This document shows, in pieces, positions 30,898 through 40,846 of a stretch of DNA of 64,000 nt; position 1 is the stretch's first letter, and each line of letters opens with the position of its first letter. The translations under genes were made by a program, and so were the position numbers. The DNA lies in NCBI RefSeq assembly GCF_016427565.1, contig NZ_JAELXT010000023.1:1-64000 (forward strand). The letters run 5' to 3'. Under the pieces are notes generated by a model, which worked only from the letters and a program-made list of their open reading frames with translations, ran no database searches and had not been told where the DNA came from. Origin of the DNA: Microvirga splendida. GTDB taxonomy: Bacteria > Pseudomonadota > Alphaproteobacteria > Rhizobiales > Beijerinckiaceae.

Positions 30898-31053
30898 ATG
30901 GGCAAAGGCAAGATGAACGGCGACAACTCTGCCGAGAGCAAGAAGCACCTCGACGACGATACCCGCGGATCGGGCGGCACGACGAAGAAGCGCCTCGACC
31001 CCGGCAAGCAGAGCAACAACAAGGCCCAGAACACGAAGAGCAATCAGCAATAA
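30898..31053 (+). CDS. Very hydrophilic small protein, 51 aa
   Basis: ATG 30898 follows a perfect AGGAGG with 5-base spacing and opens 51 codons to TAA at 31051. The product begins MGKGKMNGDNSAESKKHLDD and ends in NNKAQNTKSNQQ. It is rich in Lys, Asn, Asp, Gln and Gly, with almost no hydrophobic residues, so it should be disordered. It resembles small stress-associated hydrophilic proteins of soil alphaproteobacteria, but I cannot name a family. The EcfG-like motif upstream fits a stress role. Confidence 0.65.
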   Translation: MGKGKMNGDNSAESKKHLDDDTRGSGGTTKKRLDPGKQSNNKAQNTKSNQQ

Positions 31054-31161
31054 GGGCTGAAAACTTTTCGTCTCACCGGCTGCTCTCCCTACTCATTCCC
31101 ATAGCTCACAGCACCATTCCGCGATGTTACTAGCTTTGCTGTATCATTGCGGAATGTTGCC

Positions 31162-31509
31162 GTGACCATTTCTTCACCCGATTCTTACGCGGATCTCGCA
31201 CCGTCCCCCCTGCCTCCGAAGGCTGCAAACCCGCTTACAGCAGGCCTGCCGGCTGTCTGGTGGCCCTGCGTCTGGGGCGGCGCCTCTCTCGTCTATTCCC
31301 TGTTCTGGATGGCGGAGAGCTGGAGGACCGCGCGACCCCTGATCGGCCCCACGAGGATCAACTACCTGGCTCAGGATCTCTGGTGCCTGATCCTGGTCCT
31401 CGGAGGCAGCTATGCCGTGCATCAATTCTGCCGGCACCGCTCCGAGAGGCTTGGCCTAGCCCTCTGCCTTATTGTGGCTGTGTCTGCCATGGCGTGGCAC
31501 CGCCTGTAG
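31162..31509 (+). CDS. Small membrane protein of unknown function
   Basis: GTG 31162 or TTG 31147 opens a frame of 115-120 residues. After a proline-rich N-terminus (SPLPPKAANPLTAGLPAVW) there are three hydrophobic stretches, around WWPCVWGGASLVYSLFW, DLWCLILVLGGSYAV and LGLALCLIVAVSAMAW. No family is recognised. A dyad CATTCCGC (31115-31122)/GCGGAATG (31149-31156) lies just upstream and could be an operator. No strong ribosome site is visible, so the start is uncertain. Confidence 0.5.
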   Translation: MTISSPDSYADLAPSPLPPKAANPLTAGLPAVWWPCVWGGASLVYSLFWMAESWRTARPLIGPTRINYLAQDLWCLILVLGGSYAVHQFCRHRSERLGLALCLIVAVSAMAWHRL

Positions 31510-31530
31510 CATCGAAGATCCGGGCGGTCC

Positions 31531-33282
31531 TCAGACAACCTTGAAGCCATCGAGAGCGCCCGCCTCGATGCGCTCGCGGGTGTGCTCGTAGCCGATCTCC
31601 ACCACCCTCTCGAACTGCTCCCAGCCCCTCAGCGGCACATCCGCGAGAGGAGGATGAATGACCAGGGCCGCATGGGCGCGGGCCTTGAGCGTCTGGGCAT
31701 CGCTGGAGATCGTCGCCGCCCGGTAGAGCAGGCTAACGATGTCCGGCGCCTGCGCGGGCAAGCCGAGGATCCGGCGCAGGAGAGGCGCCTTCTTCTCCTC
31801 CTCGCCAGCCGTGGTGAAAGCAACGTCCCGGGCCACATCGATCCCGAGAACCGGGCCTCTCTGCAGGTCGGCCATGATGTCCGCCGGCAGGTTGTTCATC
31901 ATGGCCCCGTCCACGAGCACGCCATCGGGCTCGATGACCGGCGGCAGCAGACCGGGAATAGCAAGGCTTGCCCGCAAGGCACGCCAGAGCGGGCCCTGAC
32001 GATGCACGTGGGTCGTGCCGGTCGTCAGGTTCGACGAGACGCAGAAGAACGGCAGCCAGAGATCCTCGATGGTCCGGTCGCCGAAATGCTCTAACAGCCG
32101 CGCATCCACCTTGTGCCCCCGTACCAAAGCCACGAGCGGGAGCGTGTAGTCGTTCAGCGGCGGGTTCCGGACGAAGGCTTCCCTCATGAGGTCCTTGGCC
32201 TCGTCCAGGCCGATCTGGATGGCGGCCGTTGCCGCCATGACGGATCCGATGCTGGTGCCGCCGACGAGATCAATGGGAAAGCCGTGTTCGCGCAGGGCCC
32301 GGATCGCCCCGAGATGGGCGAAGCCCCTGGCTCCTCCCCCGGCCAGCACCAGCCCCACCGCGCGCCCGCTCGAGGTCCGGATGAGGCGCTGCAGATCGGC
32401 TGGGCTTTTCGCCCGCACCTGAATGCGTTGGTCCACGGGGAGGCGAGCGAGCGATGGATGCGCTGGCGTCGGGCGGGAGGCGTCCGCCTTCTGAAGCAGG
32501 ACGAGATCCTGACGCCGCCAGGACGACACGGCGCATGTCAGCGCCTCCGCCTCGGAAACCAGGGGCTCGCCCGGGCAGGCCACGAACATGACGTGATCGG
32601 CATGGCGGATGCAGCGGCCCGTCCAGGACCCTGACGGTTCGGACGCGACATAGATCACGCGCTCCCGGCCAGCCTCGAACCGGTAGAGCCAGTTCTCGTC
32701 CTCCTCGGGCGGCATCTCGTCAAGGAGCGCGATTCCGGCCCCATGACTGCGGCGCATCTCCTCCAGAAAGGCATGGGCGAAGTCGGCCACCGCTACGCCC
32801 TGGGTGACCGGCACGATGGCGAAGGTGGTCGGCTTGAAGGTGACCGGGGTGCTTCGGGTGGTCGCGCGAAGCCGCTCGGCGAGCAGTCGCGACAGGTAGA
32901 CCATGATGGAGGGGTAGCGCTCCACGAAGCGCTCGAAAGACTCACGGGTCAGCTTGAGCAACACCGAGTCCCGCAAGGCCGTCACGCTGGCCGAGCGGGG
33001 CGCATGGGAGATCAGGGCCATTTCCCCGATCGTTTCCGGTGGAAGGACGCGGGCGACCCGGCGCTGTTCGCCATGACTGCCCTGAACAGACACGCCGAGC
33101 GCTCCGGACACGAGCATGTAGAGCCCGTCTGCCGGATCGCCCTCCTGGAACAGGACAGCCCCTCCCGGAAGAATCACCTGCTCGAGTTCCGCCTGGAGTT
33201 CCAGCCGCGTCACGGGATCGAGATCCGCCCAAAAGGACGCCCTCAACGCCGGCAGGTCTTCGGTCAGGATCGATGCGCTCAT
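31531..33282 (-). CDS. Cyclic-nucleotide-binding domain plus patatin-like phospholipase
   Basis: The 583-residue protein combines an N-terminal cNMP-binding domain (about 18-145; FQEGDPADGLYMLVSGALGV, GEMALISHAPRSASV) with a C-terminal patatin domain (about 308-505). The lipase dyad is S344 in GGTSIGS and D458 in DGAMMN, and the oxyanion loop is LAGGGARGF. This resembles neuropathy-target-esterase-like bacterial phospholipases, which hydrolyse lysophospholipids. The middle (about 150-300) is NTE-like linker. No signal peptide is present. Regulation by cyclic nucleotide binding is an inference from domain content. Confidence 0.92.
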   Translation of the reverse strand: MSASILTEDLPALRASFWADLDPVTRLELQAELEQVILPGGAVLFQEGDPADGLYMLVSGALGVSVQGSHGEQRRVARVLPPETIGEMALISHAPRSASVTALRDSVLLKLTRESFERFVERYPSIMVYLSRLLAERLRATTRSTPVTFKPTTFAIVPVTQGVAVADFAHAFLEEMRRSHGAGIALLDEMPPEEDENWLYRFEAGRERVIYVASEPSGSWTGRCIRHADHVMFVACPGEPLVSEAEALTCAVSSWRRQDLVLLQKADASRPTPAHPSLARLPVDQRIQVRAKSPADLQRLIRTSSGRAVGLVLAGGGARGFAHLGAIRALREHGFPIDLVGGTSIGSVMAATAAIQIGLDEAKDLMREAFVRNPPLNDYTLPLVALVRGHKVDARLLEHFGDRTIEDLWLPFFCVSSNLTTGTTHVHRQGPLWRALRASLAIPGLLPPVIEPDGVLVDGAMMNNLPADIMADLQRGPVLGIDVARDVAFTTAGEEEKKAPLLRRILGLPAQAPDIVSLLYRAATISSDAQTLKARAHAALVIHPPLADVPLRGWEQFERVVEIGYEHTRERIEAGALDGFKVV

Positions 33283-33373
33283 GGGCTGTCGGATGGTTGC
33301 GTATCAGAGCCCACTAACCGGAAACGAACAGGCCCGCAAATCCTCATCCGGGTGAGTGCAGGAAGACGACAGC

Positions 33374-33429
33374 GGGGCGGAGACGGAGTTCCTTGTCCTT
33401 GGAAAACAAGGTTTCTCCAGCCCCGCCCC
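33374..33429 (-). terminator. Segmented hairpin after ilvC
   Basis: GGGGCGG (33374-33380) pairs with CCGCCCC (33423-33429), GGAG with CTCC, and CCTTGT (33391-33396) with ACAAGG (33406-33411), giving a long interrupted stem 12 bases after the ilvC stop. No T-run follows on the minus strand, so termination may be inefficient or the structure may protect the message. Confidence 0.45.
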
Positions 33430-33441
33430 TGCTTGAAGTGC

Positions 33442-34548
<1,107 letters not shown>

Positions 34549-34736
34549 TTATCAGGCGCCGCTTTTAGCGAATAAAACTGCGCTGACAAGGTGTTGTTTG
34601 TAGCAAAACTGCGACCCTTCCCTGCATCCTGTGCAGAGCAGCCCGTTTCACCCAAACGATCCGAGCCTGGAGAGTTCAAACCGCTCCCCTATGCCCTAGA
34701 TTGCCTGCATCTCCGCACCGAAGAGGACGAAGCCGC

Positions 34737-35285
34737 ATGCAGCGCCTTGCCACTCCCGACGAAGTCATCCAGTTCTGGCGCGAGGCCGGCCCGGAGAAGT
34801 GGTTTGCGAAGGACGAAGCCTTCGACCAAGCCTGCCGTGACCGTTTCCTGCCCACCTATGAGGCCGCCGCTAGAGGCGATCTCAACGAGTGGGAGCTCAC
34901 CCCGGAGGGCGCGCTCGCCGTCATTCTCCTCCTCGACCAGTTCCCCCGGAACATGTTCCGGGGCCAGCGCGAGACCTACAAAACCGACCCGGTCGCCCTG
35001 ATGGCCGCCGACCGCGCTATCGAGCGCGGTTTCGACCACGAGGTGGAACCGCTCTTCCGCCGGTTCTTCTACCTGCCCTTCATGCACTCCGAATCCCTGG
35101 CGGACCAGGAGCGCTCGGTGGCCTTGAACGAAGCCCTCGGCGAAGAGGATTCCGTCAAGTATGCGCACCACCACCACGACATCGTCGCCCGCTTCGGCCG
35201 CTTCCCTCACCGCAACGCCATCCTGGGCCGTGAGACCACGCCCGAGGAGGAGGCATTCCTGCAGGAGGATGACTTCAGGGGTTAG
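34737..35285 (+). CDS. DUF924-family protein
   Basis: The 182-residue protein matches the DUF924 family: FWREAGPEKWFAKDEAFDQ near the start, the core LILLLDQFPRNMFRG-like segment at about 63-75, and FFYLPFMHSESLADQERSV. It is predicted to be an all-helical, TPR-like fold. The function is unknown. ATG 34737 was chosen, with upstream codons to 34701 lacking similarity. It is convergent with ilvN. Confidence 0.9.
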   Translation: MQRLATPDEVIQFWREAGPEKWFAKDEAFDQACRDRFLPTYEAAARGDLNEWELTPEGALAVILLLDQFPRNMFRGQRETYKTDPVALMAADRAIERGFDHEVEPLFRRFFYLPFMHSESLADQERSVALNEALGEEDSVKYAHHHHDIVARFGRFPHRNAILGRETTPEEEAFLQEDDFRG

Positions 35286-35340
35286 AGCGTCGGCTTGGCC
35301 CCATTGTTAACCGACGTGCCCCCCGGGCCAGCGTGATGCG

Positions 35341-35889
35341 CTAGCCTCCCATCCCTTCCGCGCCGCGTGCCATGGCGGCCACGCCGGTGCGGGAGACCTC
35401 CACGAGGCCCACGGCCGTCATCAGCTTGATGAACCGTTCGACCTCGTCGGTCGTGCCGGTCAGCTCATACACGAAGGACGTGAGCGTGGCATCGAGCGTG
35501 CGGGCCCCGAAGGCGGATGCCAGCCGCATGGCCTCCACCCGGTGGTCGCCCTTGCCGACCACCTTCACGAGGCAGAGCTCGCGCTCGACCGCCTCGCCGG
35601 TGAGGGTCAGGTCGACGACCCGGTGCACCGGCACAAGACGCTCGAGCTGGCTCTTGATCTGCTGGATGATGCTGTGGGTGCCGGTGGTCACGATGGTGAT
35701 GCGCGAGATATGCGCCTCGTGCTCGGTCTCGGTGACCGTCAGGCTTTCGATGTTGTAGCCGCGGCCCGAAAACAGGCCCGCAATGCGGGCAAGAACGCCC
35801 GGCTCGTTGTCGACGATGATGGCCAGCGTGTGCCGGTTGGACGGCTCGACACGGGTTGCATCGGGATAGTGGGTCTTCATCTGGAGCAT
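35341..35889 (-). CDS. ilvN: Acetolactate synthase small (regulatory) subunit
   Basis: The 182-residue protein has the ACT domain (about 13-85; HTLAIIVDNEPGVLARIAGLFSGRGYNIESLTV) that binds valine, followed by the ALS_ss C-terminal domain. It activates the catalytic subunit and gives feedback sensitivity. ATG 35889 starts MLQMKTHYPDATRVEPSNRH; a TTG 11 codons upstream is also in frame. Unusually, ilvB is not adjacent: a GST gene and a DUF559 gene stand between, all on the same strand. Confidence 0.94.
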   Translation of the reverse strand: MLQMKTHYPDATRVEPSNRHTLAIIVDNEPGVLARIAGLFSGRGYNIESLTVTETEHEAHISRITIVTTGTHSIIQQIKSQLERLVPVHRVVDLTLTGEAVERELCLVKVVGKGDHRVEAMRLASAFGARTLDATLTSFVYELTGTTDEVERFIKLMTAVGLVEVSRTGVAAMARGAEGMGG

Positions 35890-35918
35890 GGTCTGGTTTC
35901 CCGAATTTCCTTCAAGCC

Positions 35919-36599
35919 TCAAGCCGCCTTGCGGTAGTTCTCAATCGCATCCTCGCCCACCTCGTCGGCCTCCACGATCCACTGCTCCTTCAAGGCGTCG
36001 GAACGCCATTCCTGGAAGGCCGGCAGCAAGAGAATCGCGTCCACATAAGCGCGCGTGGTCGCATCGAGCGCAATGGAATAGGTGTCGAGGCGCGTCACGA
36101 GCGGCGCATACATGGCGTCCGCCGCCGAGAATGCGCCGAAGAGGAACGGCCCGCCCGCGCCGAAGCGCTCCCGCGCCTGACGCACGATCTCGCTGAAGCG
36201 GGCGACATCGCGCGCGACCGCCTCACCCCTGTCCTTCTGCGCATATTTCTTGCCGAGATTCATCGGGCACGCGGAGCGCAGGGCCGAGAACCCGGCATGC
36301 ATCTCGGCCGCGACCGAGCGCGCCATCGCGCGAGCCTTGCGATCCTCGGGCCACACGGGAGCACCGTAGGCTTCGCCGACGTACTCCATGATGCTGATGC
36401 TCTCCCAGACGATGACATCGCCGTCGATCAGGATCGGCACCTTGCCGGCCGGCGAATGCCTGAGCACCTTTTCTTTAGTGTCCGGCAGGTCGAGCGGAAT
36501 AAAGATCTCGTCGAACGCCACGCCCAACTGCTTTATCAGCAGCCAGGGGCGCAGCGACCAGGACGAATAGCACTTGTTGGCGATGACGAGGGTTGGCAT
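35919..36599 (-). CDS. Glutathione S-transferase family protein
   Basis: The 226-residue protein has an N-terminal thioredoxin-fold domain (about 1-78) with the YSSWSLRPWLLIKQLG active-site region, where a serine is in the usual position, and PAGKVPILIDGDVIVWESISIMEYV. A helical C-terminal domain (about 90-215; FLFGAFSAADAMYAPLVTR) follows. It uses glutathione for conjugation or reduction; substrate is unknown. ATG 36599 overlaps the stop of the DUF559 gene by one base. The gene lies between ilvB and ilvN. Confidence 0.9.
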   Translation of the reverse strand: MPTLVIANKCYSSWSLRPWLLIKQLGVAFDEIFIPLDLPDTKEKVLRHSPAGKVPILIDGDVIVWESISIMEYVGEAYGAPVWPEDRKARAMARSVAAEMHAGFSALRSACPMNLGKKYAQKDRGEAVARDVARFSEIVRQARERFGAGGPFLFGAFSAADAMYAPLVTRLDTYSIALDATTRAYVDAILLLPAFQEWRSDALKEQWIVEADEVGEDAIENYRKAA

Positions 36600-37000
36600 C
36601 ACGTGTCTCTTTTCCCCTCTCCCGTGTGGGAGAGGGGCCAGGGGTGAGGGTAAGAGGACGCAGAAGGCACCACAGCCTCTGCAATTCTCAGCGAAACGGA
36701 TTCAAGATCGCTCAGCACGTCACCATTTGTGAAGCGAATGACCCTAAATCCGTGGCGCTCAATTTCGTCCGTCCGGCGACTATCATATTCAGCGTACCAC
36801 TCATGCTGTTTTCCATCGATCTCAACGATTAGCTTTCGCTCGACGCAGAGAAAATCAACCGTGTAGGTCAGGAAAGGAACCTGCCGCCGGAACTTCAGGC
36901 CTTTGAAGCGCCGTCCTCTCAGAACTTGCCACAGCACATCCTCCGCAGAGGTCGGAACCTTGCGAAGGTTGCGTGCAAACTGCCGTGGCTCCTTGACCAT
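36599..37000 (-). CDS. DUF559 endonuclease-like protein inside inverted repeats
   Basis: The 133-residue protein has the DUF559 domain, a Vsr-like PD-(D/E)XK nuclease fold. Visible motifs are RQFARNLRKVPTSAEDVLWQVLRGRRF, the catalytic-type segment YTVDFLCVERKLIVEIDGKQH (D, then E-x-D with K nearby) and RRTDEIERHGFRVIRFTN. The last 16 codons (PHPWPLSHTGEG) are encoded by a copy of a palindromic repeat, and a second inverted copy lies just before the start. ATG 37000 is used. The unit sits between ilvB and GST. Nuclease activity is predicted from the fold, not known. Confidence 0.87.
   Translation of the reverse strand: MVKEPRQFARNLRKVPTSAEDVLWQVLRGRRFKGLKFRRQVPFLTYTVDFLCVERKLIVEIDGKQHEWYAEYDSRRTDEIERHGFRVIRFTNGDVLSDLESVSLRIAEAVVPSASSYPHPWPLSHTGEGKRDT
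36612..36650 (+). repeat. CCCCTCTCCC palindromic repeat, copy 1
   Basis: CCCCTCTCCC (36614-36623), a GTGT loop and GGGAGAGGGG (36628-36637) form a 10-bp stem, followed by the tail CCAGGGGTGAGGG. The tail points toward the DUF559 gene, and the repeat encodes that protein's C-terminus. Copies 2, 3 and 4 share both palindrome and tail. Confidence 0.9.
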
Positions 37001-37009
37001 GAAGCGGCC

Positions 37010-37049
37010 TTCCCTCACCCCTGCCCCTCTCCCACCCGGGAGAGGGGTT
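37010..37049 (-). repeat. CCCCTCTCCC palindromic repeat, copy 2 (inverted)
   Basis: The tail CCCTCACCCC (37012-37021) comes first here, then CCCCTCTCCC (37024-37033), an ACCC loop... with GGGAGAGGGG (37038-37047). Orientation is opposite to copy 1, so the two GTGAGGG tails face inward around the DUF559 gene. It lies 5 bases from the ilvB stop. Confidence 0.9.
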
Positions 37050-37054
37050 CTCCG

Positions 37055-38827
37055 TTAGACTAACATCTTGCCCTTCTCGTCGATCACGGAACCGATGTCG
37101 GCTCCGGTCTCGCCGAGATAATCGTTGAGCAGCATCTCGTTATGCGCCTTGCCCGACGGGATCATCGGGAAGCAGTTCTCGGTCTTGTCGACGATGCAGT
37201 CGAAGATCACCGGTCGGTTCACGTTGATCATCTCCATGATCTTCGCATCGAGATCGCCGGGCTTATCGCAACGAATGCCGACGCCGCCATAGGCCTCGGC
37301 GAGCCTCACGAAATCGGGCAGCGACTCGGAGTAGCTCTGGGAGTAGCGCCCGCCATGCAGCAGTTCCTGCCACTGGCGCACCATGCCCATGTACTCGTTG
37401 TTGAGGATGAACACCTTGACCGGCAGATTGTACTGCAGGGCCGTGGACATTTCCTGCAGCATCATCTGGATCGAGGCTTCGCCCGCGATGTCGATCACCA
37501 GCGCATTGGGATGCGCCAGTTGCGCGCCGACCGCGGCCGGAAGGCCGTAGCCCATGGTGCCGTGGCCGCCCGAGGTCATCCAGCGGTTCGGCTCCTCGAA
37601 CTTGAAGTACTGGGCCGCCCACATCTGGTGCTGCCCCACTTCCGTCGTGACATAGGTCTCGCGATCCTTCGTGAGCTCATAGAGACGCTGAATCGCATAT
37701 TGCGGCTTGATGGTCTCGGTCGAATTCCGGAATCCGAGGCAGTTGCGAGCCCGCCAGCCCTCGATCTTGCCCCACCAATCCTTCAGCGCCACCTTGTCGG
37801 CCTGATGCGCGTCCTGCCGCCACAGGCGCACCATGTCCTCAAGCACGTGCGCGCAGTCGCCGACGATCGGAATGTCCACCTTCACGGTCTTGTTGATGGA
37901 GGACGGATCGATGTCCACGTGGATGCGCTTGGAGAACGGCGAGAAGGCATCGAGCCGACCCGTGATGCGGTCGTCGAAGCGGGCCCCGATATTGATCATC
38001 ACGTCGCATTCATGCATCGCGAGATTGGCCTCGTAGGTGCCGTGCATGCCCAGCATGCCGAGCCACTGCCGGTCGGAGGCCGGATAGGCGCCGAGGCCCA
38101 TCAGGGTCGAGGTGATGGGAAAGCCCGTGAGCCTGACGAGTTCGCGCAGCAGCGTCGCGGCATGAGGCCCCGAATTGACGACGCCGCCGCCCGTGTAGAA
38201 CACCGGCCGCTTGGCATTGGCCATCAGCTCGATGGCCGCACGGATGTGCTCCATGTCGCCCTTCACCGTAGGGCGGTAGGTCTTGTGCTGGTTGCTCAGG
38301 GGCCGCACATAGGAGCCCGTCTTGAACTGGATGTCCTTCGGCAGATCGACCACCACCGGACCGGGACGGCCGTTCTGCGCCACGTAGAAGGCCTCGTGCA
38401 GAACGCGCGGCAGGTCCTCAATCGATTTAACGAGGTAATTGTGCTTCGTGCAGTGGCGCGTGATGCCCACCGTGTCGCATTCCTGGAACGCATCCGAGCC
38501 GATGAGATGGGTCGGCACCTGGCCGGTGATGCAGACGAGCGGGATCGAATCCATCATCGCGTCGGCGAGGCCCGTGATCGCGTTCGTGGCGCCGGGACCG
38601 GAGGTGACGAGCACCACGCCGGGCTTGCCGGAGGAGCGCGCATAGCCCTCGGCCGCATGGACCGCGCCCTGCTCATGACGCACGAGGACGTGCCGCACCT
38701 TCTCCTGGTGGAAGAGCGCATCGTAGATGGGGAGGACCGCGCCGCCGGGATAGCCGAAGATATGGTCGACTCCCTGGTCCTGCAGGGCTCGGATCACCAT
38801 TTCGGCTCCGGTCATCGTCTCGCTCAT
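37055..38827 (-). CDS. ilvB: Acetolactate synthase large (catalytic) subunit
   Basis: The 590-residue thiamine-diphosphate enzyme makes acetolactate or acetohydroxybutyrate from pyruvate. It shows the N-terminal Pyr domain with [14 protein letters not shown] and catalytic glutamate in [17 protein letters not shown], a central FAD-binding domain, and the C-terminal PP domain with the ThDP motif ([29 protein letters not shown]). Length is normal. The upstream leader with MRKLILVV codons and a terminator indicates attenuation by branched-chain amino acids. Its small subunit ilvN is two genes downstream. Confidence 0.97.
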   Translation of the reverse strand: MSETMTGAEMVIRALQDQGVDHIFGYPGGAVLPIYDALFHQEKVRHVLVRHEQGAVHAAEGYARSSGKPGVVLVTSGPGATNAITGLADAMMDSIPLVCITGQVPTHLIGSDAFQECDTVGITRHCTKHNYLVKSIEDLPRVLHEAFYVAQNGRPGPVVVDLPKDIQFKTGSYVRPLSNQHKTYRPTVKGDMEHIRAAIELMANAKRPVFYTGGGVVNSGPHAATLLRELVRLTGFPITSTLMGLGAYPASDRQWLGMLGMHGTYEANLAMHECDVMINIGARFDDRITGRLDAFSPFSKRIHVDIDPSSINKTVKVDIPIVGDCAHVLEDMVRLWRQDAHQADKVALKDWWGKIEGWRARNCLGFRNSTETIKPQYAIQRLYELTKDRETYVTTEVGQHQMWAAQYFKFEEPNRWMTSGGHGTMGYGLPAAVGAQLAHPNALVIDIAGEASIQMMLQEMSTALQYNLPVKVFILNNEYMGMVRQWQELLHGGRYSQSYSESLPDFVRLAEAYGGVGIRCDKPGDLDAKIMEMINVNRPVIFDCIVDKTENCFPMIPSGKAHNEMLLNDYLGETGADIGSVIDEKGKMLV

Positions 38828-38878
38828 GGGTCTCGCTCCGTCGGTCTCGTCTGCTTTGTCTCAAGGAATCTGGGCAAT

Positions 38879-38900
38879 AAAAAAGGCCCCTGAGGGGGCC
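38879..38900 (-). terminator. Attenuator terminator in the ilvB leader
   Basis: On the minus strand GGCCCC and GGGGCC form a perfect 6-bp stem with a CTCA loop, followed by six T residues (38879-38884). It lies 25 bases after the stop of the leader peptide and about 50 bases before the ilvB start, so it must be read through for ilvB expression. Confidence 0.85.
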
Positions 38901-38925
38901 TGTGCGCCATCGCCGGATCTGCGGG

Positions 38926-38976
38926 TCAATCCCGCTCCGTCGACGGCGCTCGTACTACGAGAATAAGCTTGCGCAT
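38926..38976 (-). CDS. Branched-chain leader peptide of ilvB
   Basis: A 16-codon frame from ATG 38976 to TGA 38926 encodes MRKLILVVRAPSTERD, with Leu-Ile-Leu-Val-Val in a row. A terminator with a T-run follows and ilvB starts 98 bases after the leader stop. This is the textbook attenuator design: scarcity of charged Leu, Ile or Val tRNA stalls the ribosome and prevents the terminator. GCGGG-N5-CCCGC just around the stop could be part of the competing structure. The peptide needs no other function. Confidence 0.85.
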   Translation of the reverse strand: MRKLILVVRAPSTERD

Positions 38977-39097
38977 TGGGGCAGCTCTTCGGTTCAAAAG
39001 TTGCGCAGACGCTAAACGATCCATTTCATTCGGTCAAGCGGGAGGAACTTGGCACGCAGCGGCTTAGCTTTTCGGGTGAGGCCCCTATTTTAGTCGT

Positions 39098-39934
39098 ATG
39101 ACCATGACCGATACCGTCTCATCACCCGGGGCGCCGATGCAGAATCTGCGCCTGACCGCCCGCGCCCTCCTCCTCGGAGACCGCCTCGAGATAGCGGGCC
39201 TCGAGCGCAGCGACGTCCTGTCCACCACGCCCCTCGCCTTCCGGACCGGGCAGGAGGGCTTCGTGGCCCTGTTCCGCTATGGCGTGGCGGTTCTCGTCGG
39301 CCTCACCCCCCTGGAGGAGGACGAGGTCATCCGCAGCCTGCGCCAGCGGATCCTGGGCGAGTTCGCCCGCCATGAGGAGGAAACAGCGATCATCGAGATC
39401 TCGCCGGACAGAGACGACCAGATCCCCCCGGGAGGCCCGATCTACATCAAGCAGCTCTCCACCGAGCGGCTGGTCGTCATTGCGGATGCACTCTCGAAGA
39501 GTGCAGCGCTCGCCCGTGACGAGCGGGAGGCGGCGGCCGTTTTCGACATCGTGGAGCCCGCCGCGCGGCATCTGGCGGAAAAGGGCCGGCGTCCCCCGGG
39601 CCGGCGGGAAATTCTCAAGCATGTGGGCCATGCCCTCCTGGTCCGCCAGCGCGTCTCCGGCCGCGTGGCCGTGGAGGAAAAGCCCGACGTCCTCTGGGAT
39701 CGCCCCGACCTGGAGCGCCTCTACGCCCGCCTGGAGGACGAATACGAGTTGAAGGAGCGCGCCACGTCGCTCCACCGCAAGCTCGAGGTAATCGGCGATA
39801 CGGCTCAGGCCTTGACCGACCTCATCGACACCGAGCGGTCGCTCCGTCTCGAACTGATCATCGTCCTCCTGATCGTGTTCGAGATCTTCATCACCTTCTA
39901 CCAGATGATCACGGGCTATCTGGGAGGGCATTAA
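39098..39934 (+). CDS. RMD1/DUF155-family protein
   Basis: The 278-residue protein matches the RMD1/Sif2 (DUF155) family: an N-terminal alpha/beta domain with [24 protein letters not shown], the central [39 protein letters not shown] helices, and a single C-terminal membrane helix ([21 protein letters not shown]). Eukaryotic relatives act in mitochondrial translation; the bacterial role is not established. Divergent from ilvB, it overlaps convergent miaA by 26 bases. Confidence 0.88.
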   Translation: MTMTDTVSSPGAPMQNLRLTARALLLGDRLEIAGLERSDVLSTTPLAFRTGQEGFVALFRYGVAVLVGLTPLEEDEVIRSLRQRILGEFARHEEETAIIEISPDRDDQIPPGGPIYIKQLSTERLVVIADALSKSAALARDEREAAAVFDIVEPAARHLAEKGRRPPGRREILKHVGHALLVRQRVSGRVAVEEKPDVLWDRPDLERLYARLEDEYELKERATSLHRKLEVIGDTAQALTDLIDTERSLRLELIIVLLIVFEIFITFYQMITGYLGGH

Positions 39935-40844
39935 TGCGAGCCATCACTGTCTCAAATCCCCTCTCAGGCTCGACCCAGTGCCAGTCCTGCAGCTGGTGCC
40001 GGAACCAGGTGAACTGGCGCTTGGCGTAGCGCCTCGTATCTCCCTGCCCCTTGGCGATGGCCTCGGCGAGGGAGATCTCGCCGCGCAGATAGGCCAGGAG
40101 ACCCGGCACGCCATGGGCCCTCATGGCCGGGAGCATGGGATCGAGGTTCCGCTCGCCCAGCGCCCTCACCTCGTCGAGTGCCCCCTGCTCCATCATGACC
40201 TCGAAGCGGCGGTCGATCCGCAGGCGCAGCTCGTCCCGGTCGGGAGCAAGGAAGAGCTTGACGACGGGTCTGTCGGCGAGGGGACCCGGCTCACGGGCGC
40301 CATGGAACGACACGAGGGGTCGACCGGTTGCGGCGAAGATTTCGAGCGCCCGCTGGATCCGCAGCCGGTCCGACGGCCGGAGGGTCGAGGCGGTCTCGGG
40401 ATCGCGACCGGCGAGGAGGCCGTGGAGCTCGGGCGTCTCCAGCCCCTCGCTCTCCCGGCGCACCTGCTCCCGCACCTCCTCCGGCACAGCCGGCATGTCG
40501 GACAGCCCCTCCGTCAGCGCCTTGAAGTAGAGCCCCGTTCCGCCCACGAAGATCGGCAGCTTTCGACCCTGCGTCTCCTGCAGGACCTTGACGGCATCGG
40601 CCACATAGCGCCCGACGGAAAAATTCACGGCTGCATCCACATGGCCGTAGAGCTGGTGGGGAGCTTGCGCCTCCTCCTCCGGCGTAGGGCGTGCGGTGAT
40701 GACGCACAGGTCGCGGTAGACCTGCATGGAATCGGCATTGATCACCACCCCGTCGAGGGCCTGCGCCAACCTGATGCCCAAGGCGGACTTGCCTGAAGCG
40801 GTCGGCCCTGCGATGAGAACCGCGCCGACCCGAACGTCACTCAC
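39909..40844 (-). CDS. miaA: tRNA dimethylallyltransferase
   Basis: The 311-residue enzyme transfers a dimethylallyl group to A37 of tRNAs that read UNN codons. The P-loop [11 protein letters not shown] lies near the N-terminus, with [12 protein letters not shown], the [12 protein letters not shown] motif and C-terminal [18 protein letters not shown] 40844 begins [15 protein letters not shown] and is preferred; a TTG at 40865 lies inside a tandem repeat. It is divergent from serB. Confidence 0.94.
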   Translation of the reverse strand: MSDVRVGAVLIAGPTASGKSALGIRLAQALDGVVINADSMQVYRDLCVITARPTPEEEAQAPHQLYGHVDAAVNFSVGRYVADAVKVLQETQGRKLPIFVGGTGLYFKALTEGLSDMPAVPEEVREQVRRESEGLETPELHGLLAGRDPETASTLRPSDRLRIQRALEIFAATGRPLVSFHGAREPGPLADRPVVKLFLAPDRDELRLRIDRRFEVMMEQGALDEVRALGERNLDPMLPAMRAHGVPGLLAYLRGEISLAEAIAKGQGDTRRYAKRQFTWFRHQLQDWHWVEPERGFETVMARINALPDSP

Positions 40845-40846
40845 AG

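Noticed and set aside
36612..37049. CRISPR-like array from repeated CCCTCTCCC units
   Set aside because: Only paired inverted copies with a gene between them; no regular spacers and no cas genes.
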